DNA from: Desulfobulbaceae bacterium
GTDB lineage: Bacteria; Desulfobacterota; Desulfobulbia; Desulfobulbales; SURF-16
Reading direction: 5' to 3'
NCBI GenBank assembly: GCA_020444175.1
Contig: JAHLLM010000048.1
Span: forward strand, 1 to 39,607
DNA length: 39,607 bases
Positions 34,597 to 39,607 of the stretch are shown piece by piece (positions within the stretch are counted from its first letter, which is position 1; each line of letters starts with the position of its first letter). A program made the translations under genes and the position numbers. The notes under the pieces are model-generated. The model made no database searches. It was given only the letters and a program-made list of their open reading frames with translations, and was not told where the DNA came from.

Positions 34597-34941
34597 GTGA
34601 AGGGGTTTATACGAGTGATGAAAGCATTGTCTGATCCCAGCAGAGTCAAAATCATCAAAATGCTGAGCCGGAAAGAGATGTGTGTCTGTGAAATAACGGC
34701 AGTTCTTAAACTTGCCCAACCGACGATCTCTAAGCATCTGAAGATCTTAGAAGATGCCGGGTTGGTTGATTTCAGCAAGGATGGTTCCTGGGTCAATTAC
34801 AGGCTCGATTTGCAGTCTGCTAACCAGTACGCCGAAGTTATGCTGGAGCATATGCAGAACTGGCTTGAGGACGATAAGGAAATTCGGGAGATTCTCGCCA
34901 GGGCAAAAGAGGTAAACCGTGCAAGTTGCAATGCTCCATAA
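34597..34941 (+). CDS. ArsR-family metalloregulator
   Basis: This 114-aa winged-helix repressor opens with VKGFIRVMKALSDPSRVKII, has the metal-box motif MCVCEITAVL (Cys-x-Cys, as in ArsR-type As(III)/Sb(III) sensors) and the recognition helix AQPTISKHLKILEDAGL. A second Cys lies near the C-terminus (ASCNAP). GTG at 34597 is preferred over ATG 34582 because CGGAGG lies five bases before it and the protein then begins as family members usually do. It heads a unit with a 27-codon ORF and a thioredoxin; no arsenite pump or reductase is present. Confidence 0.9.
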   Translation: MKGFIRVMKALSDPSRVKIIKMLSRKEMCVCEITAVLKLAQPTISKHLKILEDAGLVDFSKDGSWVNYRLDLQSANQYAEVMLEHMQNWLEDDKEIREILARAKEVNRASCNAP

Positions 34942-35019
34942 AACTTACTCTACATTCTGTTCTTTGTGCTTATGCAGGCATGATCCCATGTTTGCTTATT
35001 CGGTGGAGGGGAGAAGGAA

Positions 35020-35103
35020 ATGAGTTATCAGCATGGTCATAGCCAGAGTGTGATTTTCGGAAACCGGCAGGTCGGGGAACAACACCCTTCTGCCGGATCA
35101 TAA
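35020..35103 (+). CDS. 27-aa ORF between arsR and thioredoxin
   Basis: A short ORF with a good ribosome site (GAGAAGGAA before the ATG) encoding MSYQHGHSQSVIFG and ending ...QHPSAGS. It could be a leader peptide, a tiny His-containing protein, or what remains of a deleted permease gene. ArsR-permease-thioredoxin order is common elsewhere, which makes the last idea plausible. Confidence 0.3.
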   Translation: MSYQHGHSQSVIFGNRQVGEQHPSAGS

Positions 35104-35120
35104 TTTAAGGAAGGAATATC

Positions 35121-35507
35121 ATGAGAAAACCAGGTCTTTTTATCGCATTTTTTTGTTTTCTGTTTTTTGCCGTTCCAGTCATGGCATCGAGTACACCGTT
35201 TCAAATTCCCGTTCCAGGCATGGTAACCATGGTTGATCTTGGGGCCAAAACATGTGTTCCCTGCAAAATGATGGAACCGATCCTGAAAAAACTCAGCACG
35301 AATTATGATGGCAAGGCAGTGATAGCCTTTATTGATGTCTGGCAGGAACCGGAACAATCAAAAAAATTCAAGGTGTCAATGATTCCCACCCAGATTTTTT
35401 TTGATAAGGACGGCAAAGAGGTTTCCCGCCACGTGGGATTTATGAGTGAGAAAGAGATCGTTGACCAGCTTGCAAAAATGGGAGTGGCCGATCCTCTGAG
35501 AAGATAA
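35121..35507 (+). CDS. Exported thioredoxin-fold protein
   Basis: This 128-aa protein has a cleavable signal peptide (GLFIAFFCFLFFAVPVMAS) and a thioredoxin domain with active site CVPC (GAKTCVPCKMMEP) and the cis-Pro loop SMIPTQIFFDKDG. It should act as a periplasmic thiol-disulfide oxidoreductase. AAGGAAGG precedes the ATG. It is in the arsR unit, suggesting induction by metal or metalloid stress. Confidence 0.9.
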   Translation: MRKPGLFIAFFCFLFFAVPVMASSTPFQIPVPGMVTMVDLGAKTCVPCKMMEPILKKLSTNYDGKAVIAFIDVWQEPEQSKKFKVSMIPTQIFFDKDGKEVSRHVGFMSEKEIVDQLAKMGVADPLRR

Positions 35508-35638
35508 CAATGAAAATAAATTGGCAATGGTTGAGAGTATACAACTTCTCTTTGGACAGAAAAAACGTGTTGTTTCCTATCAAATAAAGTAATTGGTAAT
35601 TGTTCTTTTTCCTAACCCTGTTTATGGGTGAAAAGTGT

Positions 35639-35667
35639 TTGACAATCGGGATGCATCATGATTTAAA
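35639..35667 (+). promoter_or_regulatory. Sigma-70-type promoter before riboswitch
   Basis: TTGACA (35639-35644), 17 bases, then TTTAAA (35662-35667). Transcription would begin near 35674, just upstream of the aptamer. Confidence 0.65.
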
Positions 35668-35687
35668 TGAAGTACAAATAATTTATA

Positions 35688-35759
35688 AAGAGTCAAAACC
35701 AAACCCTCCGGAAGGAGGGGACGGAAAGCCACGGGTCTGTTACAGATAGCCGGGTTGCC
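35688..35759 (+). ncRNA. GEMM-I type cyclic dinucleotide riboswitch aptamer
   Basis: The conserved core is present: AAACC, a short stem CCTCC-GGAA-GGAGG, then GGACGGAAAGCC, GGGTCTG..CAGATAGCC and GGGTTGCC. This is the GEMM-I architecture of c-di-GMP riboswitches. At the base corresponding to G20 of the Vibrio Vc2 aptamer I read A (CAAAACC before AAACC). From memory that feature marks the GEMM-Ib subclass of Geobacter, which binds 3',3'-cGAMP; the GGAAAGCC and AGCCGGG context also resembles those RNAs. The aptamer 3' strand is shared with a terminator, so ligand binding should turn expression on. The controlled gene is the GH46-like hydrolase at 35875. Confidence 0.82.
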
Positions 35760-35790
35760 TATGTTCATGCGGCAACCCGGCTTTTTTTTT
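35748..35790 (+). terminator. Riboswitch expression platform (intrinsic terminator)
   Basis: AGCCGGGTTGCC pairs with GGCAACCCGGCT across an 11-base loop and is followed by nine T. Its 5' arm is the 3' strand of the aptamer, so the two folds exclude each other. Confidence 0.85.
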
Positions 35791-35813
35791 ATGATTACCA
35801 CTCATCTTCAGCC
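35791..35813. repeat. Single R3 end
   Basis: ATGATTACCACTCATCTTC and following AGCC match the left end of the R3 copy at 14754. No right end is visible before the gene. Bases 35820-35846 in turn resemble an R4 right end (GAGGTGCCGCTGAATTGTTA). Confidence 0.55.
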
Positions 35814-35874
35814 TTTTCATACAATCTGAGGTGCCGCTGAATTGTTATGGAAACAGTAAAAATGGAGTACGACA

Positions 35875-36807
35875 ATGCTGACGACAACACAAAAGAAAAC
35901 CGCCGAAGCCATTATAAATATTTTTGAAACCAGCGAAGTTCTTGGCAACTACAGTCTGGTTACACTCATTTCCGGAGACACGGGACATCTCACCTATGGC
36001 CGCTCGCAAACCACGCTGGGTTCTGGAAACCTGTATACGTTGCTGCAACGCTATTGCGAGAATCCCGGTGCACGTTTCAGTGCACGTCTTGAACCGAGCC
36101 TGCCACGCTTCTCAGCCTGCGACCTTTCCCTGGATAATGACCTCAAGGTGCACAACCTCCTGCGAGCCAGCGCCGATGATCCGGTGATGCGCGAGACCCA
36201 GGATGCCTTTTTTGACGATGTCTATTGGCAACGAGCTGCTCGTACCGCCAAGCGCAAGGGGATCACCAGTCCCTTGGGGGTGGCGGTGGTCTATGACAGC
36301 TTTGTACATGGTTCATGGCAGGCCATGAGTAATCGTACAACCACGCAGATTGGTGATGTTGCCGCTGTTGGTGAACAGAAGTGGATCAAAGAATATGTGG
36401 CCACCCGCCGATTATGGCTTGCCAGCCATTCCCGGGCTGACCTGCGTGCTACAGTATACCGTCAGGATGCTTTTATGCGCCTGATTGATCAAGACCACTG
36501 GGCATTGAACCTGCCTCTGGTCGTCCGCGACAGGGAGATTTCCGCCTCTTCGCTTGCAGCTACTCCTCCCGGCTGCTTTGACGGCCCGCAGCCGGGCATC
36601 CGTGTTTTGTCCCTCCAGTCTCCAATGCAGCGTGGAATGGATGTGCGTCTGGTGCAACTGGGGCTTTCCGAGGCCGACATAGACATCAAGGCGGATGGTT
36701 TTTTCGGTCAGACTTCCGTCCGCCTCCTCAAAAAGTATCAATCCGCCCACGGGCTGCCCGTAACCGGTGTGGCTGATGTGGCATTAATTGCGCAATTGAC
36801 AAGTTGA
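35875..36807 (+). CDS. GH46-like chitosanase/lysozyme with peptidoglycan-binding domain
   Basis: This 310-aa protein has an N-terminal catalytic domain with FETSEVLGNYSLVTLISGDT, then GHLTYGRSQTTLGSGN, resembling the glycoside hydrolase family 46 active-site region (acid in the FETSE segment, Asp35 after the GNYS strand). A C-terminal PG_binding_1 repeat follows (about 245-308; GMDVRLVQLGLSEADIDIKA, DGFFGQTSVRLLKKYQ). No signal peptide is seen, so export would need another route or the enzyme acts during lysis or on the cell's own wall. It is expressed through a GEMM riboswitch, linking it to cyclic dinucleotide signalling. Polysaccharide, chitosan or murein are all possible substrates. Confidence 0.82.
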   Translation: MLTTTQKKTAEAIINIFETSEVLGNYSLVTLISGDTGHLTYGRSQTTLGSGNLYTLLQRYCENPGARFSARLEPSLPRFSACDLSLDNDLKVHNLLRASADDPVMRETQDAFFDDVYWQRAARTAKRKGITSPLGVAVVYDSFVHGSWQAMSNRTTTQIGDVAAVGEQKWIKEYVATRRLWLASHSRADLRATVYRQDAFMRLIDQDHWALNLPLVVRDREISASSLAATPPGCFDGPQPGIRVLSLQSPMQRGMDVRLVQLGLSEADIDIKADGFFGQTSVRLLKKYQSAHGLPVTGVADVALIAQLTS

Positions 36808-36902
36808 TTGGAGACGCATCTATGCCCTTCAGGGTGAAAAGCTCTGAAGCTGATCATCCGCCCAGGCGATTTCAATAAATGACATACCTGTCGGCAGCGG
36901 TT

Positions 36903-36935
36903 GTGGGGATAATCGAAAGGTGAGATTATCCCCAC
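36903..36935. terminator. Hairpin between convergent genes
   Basis: GTGGGGATAATC and GATTATCCCCAC form a perfect 12-bp stem with a 9-base loop. No T run follows on either strand, so termination is only inferred from its place between convergent genes. Confidence 0.4.
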
Positions 36936-36984
36936 GCAAACCGGTAGGGAACATCAAAATTTCCGCAAAAAATCAAACTTAAAA

Positions 36985-37200
36985 TCATGCGGCCACGTAA
37001 ACCGCATCCCGGCGGATATTAAATATGCCGACAATATCATCAACCAGCTCTTTCACCGTAGGATATTCCGACTGATCGATCAGGTTATTGTGGAAAGTCT
37101 CCTCTCCATCTTCATTTTCGGCAACAATAAACCCGCAGCGTATGCTGTCCATAAAGTTTTTCCGTTCAACATCGAGATAGACAGTAATGTTTCTGATCAT
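36985..37200 (-). CDS. Small hypothetical protein, 71 aa
   Basis: AAGGAG lies seven bases before the ATG. The product (IRNITVYLDVERKNFMDSI, then ENEDGEETFHNNLIDQSEYP, KELVDDIVGIFNIRRD) looks like a small acidic alpha/beta protein. I recognise no family. It is divergent from the Met-rich lipoprotein unit. Confidence 0.7.
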   Translation of the reverse strand: MIRNITVYLDVERKNFMDSIRCGFIVAENEDGEETFHNNLIDQSEYPTVKELVDDIVGIFNIRRDAVYVAA

Positions 37201-37270
37201 GGCATTCTCCTTTTGGGCTGAGGTGACAAATGGTTCATTCCGTGTTGTTCATTCGGAGAATAACATTGTT

Positions 37271-37306
37271 GGTAGGACAGATAGTGTCCTACCAGATATT
37301 TTTTTT
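37271..37306 (+). terminator. Strong intrinsic terminator in a leader region
   Basis: GGTAGGACA and TGTCCTACC form a 9-bp stem with loop GATAG, followed by AGATA and eight T. No plus-strand gene ends upstream, since the neighbour at 36985-37200 is divergent. It must therefore end a short RNA or attenuate transcription toward the Met-rich lipoprotein gene. Confidence 0.7.
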
Positions 37307-37461
37307 GACCAGCAGAAAAGAGGGTGGAAGAAGAGAGGTTGCTCTATGTTATACACTTGTTATCCCGCTGTTATACTTTCGTGATATCCCCGGATTATAT
37401 TTTCTACAAAAGCAGAAAAGAGTTGTTTTTTGCACCACAACCTTACAAACGGAGGGAAGTC

Positions 37462-37722
37462 ATGAAAAATATTACAGCAAAAGTCATTATCATGTTTGCC
37501 GCAGCTATGCTGATGCTGGGCGGTTGCAGCGCAAGTGACATGAACGGCGGTATGGACAATGGTATGGACTCCAGCATGAAGAGCATGGAAAATACCCAGA
37601 TGGAAGAACCGATGATGGAGGATTCCATGATGGAAAAAGGTATGAGCGATTCAATGGATACCATGGATACCATGGAGACCATGGAAAAGCCCATGATGGA
37701 TCCTTCTTCTTCAATGAAATAG
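37462..37722 (+). CDS. Methionine-rich lipoprotein
   Basis: This 86-aa protein has a lipoprotein signal (KVIIMFAAAMLMLGGCSAS, lipobox LGGC). The mature part is low-complexity with many Met residues (GGMDNGMDSSMKSMENTQ, EEPMMEDSMMEKGMSDSMD). Repeated MxxM and MM motifs with acidic residues suggest thioether binding of Cu(I) or Ag(I), as in CopK- or PcoE-like proteins, or a Met-oxidation sink. Neither is shown. GGAGGG lies five bases before the ATG. The next gene starts nine bases after its stop. Confidence 0.8.
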   Translation: MKNITAKVIIMFAAAMLMLGGCSASDMNGGMDNGMDSSMKSMENTQMEEPMMEDSMMEKGMSDSMDTMDTMETMEKPMMDPSSSMK

Positions 37723-37731
37723 GGAAACAAT

Positions 37732-38043
37732 ATGCATCGTTTGAAATTTATCTCGATTTTTCCCATGCTCTTTATCCTGACCTTTGGCTGCGCCCATGCT
37801 GACGTAAAATTGGGTGCAGCCGAGGCCACCTTTGCCGTTCGCTGATATGATGTCGGAGCAGCCGCCTTGGAAAGGCGGCCGGGCATTTTGTCGGTGAGCA
37901 AGGGATGGCAGGATGGTAAAGAAATAAACCGTGTTGTCTTTGATCCTGAAATTATCACTGTGCGCCGGATTGAAGAGCGGCTGAAGCAGGCCGGAACCTA
38001 TGTGCAGACTCTGGACGAACCGGACATGAAAAAGCAGGAGTAG
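37732..38043 (+). CDS. Putative exported HMA-fold selenoprotein (in-frame UGA)
   Basis: From ATG 37732 the frame reads a signal sequence (FISIFPMLFILTFGCAHAD) and meets TGA at 37843-37845. Past it, the same frame continues to TAG at 38041 as YDVGAAALERRPGILSVSKG, REINRVVFD-like INRVVFDPEIITVRRIEERL and KQAGTYVQ. That downstream part has the pattern of a heavy-metal-associated (MerP-like) domain, in which the UGA falls at the first Cys of the metal site (VRxYDVGAAAL). A stem-loop right after the UGA fits a bacterial SECIS. Read as selenocysteine, the product is 103 aa with Sec38. Otherwise the gene would be a nonsense pseudogene with a 37-aa product. The mature protein is probably a lipoprotein or periplasmic. 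Confidence 0.72.
37861..37879 (+). promoter_or_regulatory. bSECIS-like hairpin
   Basis: GCCGCCTT and AAGGCGGC form a perfect 8-bp stem with loop GGA. The loop begins 23 bases after the UGA, within the usual 16-37, and has G in its first two positions, as bacterial SECIS elements require. Confidence 0.65.
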
Positions 38044-38068
38044 CGTACCGCCCAAACAACCTTTTGTT

Positions 38069-39085
38069 CTAGAGTTGTGACAATTTAAAAGCGGTGTCCA
38101 GCATACGGTTGGCGTATCCCCATTCATTATCAAACCAGGCAAGCACGCGCACCATGCGGGAACCACTAACCTGGGTCTGGCTGCCGTCAATGACAGCCGA
38201 ATGACTGTTCTTGTTGAAATCGCTGGATACCATGGGCTCTTCGGTGTAGCCCAGCACCCCCTGCAGATGACCATTTGCCGCTTCCTGAAAAACGGTGTTT
38301 ACCGCGCGACTGTCAATATCTCTCGAAACAGCCACAGTCAGGTCGATGGCGGAAACATTGGTGACCGGAACGCGCATTGATGCCGACTGGAAGCGTTCGG
38401 ACAGGTGCGGCAGGATGCGCTCCACGCCCCTGGCAAGTTCCGTTGCCACCGGCACCATGGACTGCACTCCGCTGCGTGTGCGACGAAGATCATTGCATAA
38501 ATGGTATGCATCTAAGATGGGCTGATCGTTCATCATGGAGTGCAAGGTCGTTATCATGCCGTGCTCAATACCCATTGCATCATCAAGAACCTTGATCACC
38601 GGTACGATGCAGTTTGTCGTGCATGAGGCATTGGAAATAATCGTGTGGTTTTCCGTGAGAAGATGGTCGTTGATGCCGTAAACAATGGTTGCGTCAAGGT
38701 TGTCATCACCGGGACAGGACAGAATGACCTTCCCGGCACCACGGTCAATATGGGACGTGAGTTTTCCCCGCGTCCTGTAGCAGCCGGAACACTCCAGAAC
38801 AATATCTATTTCCTGTTCCGTCCAGGGGAGATTTGAAATCTTCCTGTGAAAAGTGACCGGAATAGTATCGCCATTGGCATGAAGACAATTCTCCTCAAAA
38901 GAAACTTTTCCGGGAAAAGAGCCATAGATGGAATCATATTTTGTCAGATACGCAATCTTCTCGATGGATGAAATTTCGTTGATCGCTTTAATCCGAAATT
39001 TTTCTCGCAAGTCAGATTCGTAATAGGCGCGGAGGATAGCCCGGCCGATTCTGCCATATCCATTAATTGCAATATTATGAGCCAT
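38069..39085 (-). CDS. epd: Erythrose-4-phosphate / glyceraldehyde-3-phosphate dehydrogenase
   Basis: This 338-aa enzyme is of the GAPDH superfamily. The NAD-binding start is NIAINGYGRIGRAILRAYYE, the catalytic Cys lies in SNASCTTNCIVPVIKVLDD, and substrate and C-terminal motifs are present (HSMMNDQPILDAYH, RVPVTNVSAIDLTV, VLAWFDNEWGYANRMLDTA). The wording LKYDS-type YLTKYDSIYGSF, SHPG-like SCPGDDNLDATIVYG and DLRRTRSG is closest to E. coli Epd, which feeds pyridoxal phosphate synthesis. A glycolytic or gluconeogenic role cannot be excluded. It converges on the selenoprotein candidate, 25 bases away. Confidence 0.9.
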   Translation of the reverse strand: MAHNIAINGYGRIGRAILRAYYESDLREKFRIKAINEISSIEKIAYLTKYDSIYGSFPGKVSFEENCLHANGDTIPVTFHRKISNLPWTEQEIDIVLECSGCYRTRGKLTSHIDRGAGKVILSCPGDDNLDATIVYGINDHLLTENHTIISNASCTTNCIVPVIKVLDDAMGIEHGMITTLHSMMNDQPILDAYHLCNDLRRTRSGVQSMVPVATELARGVERILPHLSERFQSASMRVPVTNVSAIDLTVAVSRDIDSRAVNTVFQEAANGHLQGVLGYTEEPMVSSDFNKNSHSAVIDGSQTQVSGSRMVRVLAWFDNEWGYANRMLDTAFKLSQL

Positions 39086-39545
39086 GTCTTAGAGTCGCCC
39101 GAGATTGCAATTGGGAACAATGCTGTTCATTTTTTTACCCGTTTGTTTATTGTGACAGTCTCGCATGTATGGCCGTGAGGGCGAAACCACCACTGCAGCA
39201 CGTGTAACCTGTTGATGTTGCGTTGGCGGAAGGCATAAATGAGACTCCAATATTTTTAATGAAAGATGAATATTGCAGCATTCATTCAAAATTTCAACTA
39301 TTTATAGGGATATTTCAAAAAATGCCTTTTCTGGCCTGATCTGACGCCTGCTCCAAGATAAAGGAAATATGCCTCCTATTATCTTCCCAATTACTATCTT
39401 CCCCCTCCAATAAATCCCTGTCTCTGTCTCAGCTTACGAATTTTTCTGCGCTCATTCATTGCATTGAGACAATTAAAATTCAAGGCGGCAGGTATCGGAA
39501 TTTATTAAGATTTGACTTGTGTCTTTCTGTGATTGTATGATCTCA
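39086..39545. other. Intergenic region before tandem repeat
   Basis: About 460 bases with no convincing ORF or RNA. It must hold the epd promoter on the minus strand; I cannot place it with confidence. Confidence 0.4.
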
Positions 39546-39607
39546 GAGGAGTGAGGAGTGAGGAGTGAGGAGTGAGGAGTGAGGAGTGAGGAGTGAGGAG
39601 TGAGGAG
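39546..39607. repeat. Heptanucleotide tandem repeat (GAGGAGT)n
   Basis: Eight perfect copies and six bases of a ninth run to the window edge. The true length is unknown; a contig may simply end here because the array could not be assembled. Confidence 0.9.

Noticed and set aside
37711-38274. Minus-strand ORF covering the UGA region
   Set aside because: It spans two unrelated plus- and minus-strand genes and has no motif; the HMA pattern in the plus strand explains the sequence better.
1-39607. CRISPR array
   Set aside because: The repeats seen are either short tandem units without spacers or dispersed elements; no regularly spaced direct repeats and no cas genes were found.

Overview
The window reads as chromosomal DNA of a Gram-negative anaerobe of the Desulfobacterota, most likely a Desulfobulbales-type sulfur metaboliser. 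This is inferred from content and not from a marker gene: a DsrC-family protein, a rhodanese/YeeE sulfur-trafficking operon, a sigma-54 NtrC-type regulator, many Cys-rich PAS sensors, a GEMM-type (c-di-GMP/cGAMP) riboswitch and a probable selenoprotein. The intergenic DNA is unusually rich in small non-autonomous inverted-repeat elements. I count six families, called R1 to R6 here, and for R1, R3, R5 and R6 target-site duplications can be proposed.

Layout, left to right. 1-165: an R1 element inserted in an R3 element. 392-5621: a NarL-type response regulator convergent with a 1510-aa CheB-CheR-PAS-histidine kinase-receiver protein. 5740-6391: a small receiver-like protein with a candidate sigma-54 promoter, bracketed by a 16-bp direct repeat. 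6408-8397: a phasin-like protein and a UbiB-type kinase, overlapping on the minus strand. 9294-13768: a DsrC-like protein lacking both canonical tail cysteines, a small membrane protein, then ftsH coupled to a dihydrolipoamide dehydrogenase-like flavoprotein. 13775-14976: an IS66 remnant broken by R6, followed by R3. 15173-17968: a sulfur operon (double rhodanese, two YeeE/YedE half-transporters, lipoprotein) in which the second YeeE gene has a T9-tract frameshift.

18517-21018: a SWIM zinc-finger gene split by a frameshift, coupled to an alpha-helical partner. 21452-23535: an island scar with an integrase C-terminus, an AT-rich TPR gene and tRNA-Arg(CCU). 23902-28111: a PAS/LuxR regulator, then an Mrp-type ATPase without the usual CxxC coupled to a PAS histidine kinase. 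28548-29751: flavodoxin, ACT-domain protein and an unlisted 50-aa membrane protein. 29954-33768: a sigma-54 response regulator and a 667-aa orphan. 34528-35507: ArsR with a palindromic operator, a 27-codon ORF and a periplasmic thioredoxin. 35639-36807: promoter, GEMM riboswitch, overlapping terminator and a GH46-like hydrolase. 36985-38043: a 71-aa protein, a Met-rich lipoprotein and an HMA-like protein with in-frame UGA and a bSECIS-like hairpin. 38069-39085: an Epd/GAPDH-type dehydrogenase. The window ends inside a heptanucleotide tandem repeat.

The strongest candidates for new biology are the putative exported HMA-fold selenoprotein beside a Met-rich lipoprotein (37462-38043), the GEMM riboswitch whose ligand-reading base looks like the 3',3'-cGAMP subclass (35688-35790), the remodelled DsrC paralogue, the SWIM/helical-repeat pair and the 50-aa membrane protein. 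No database search was possible. All family names rest on motif reading.
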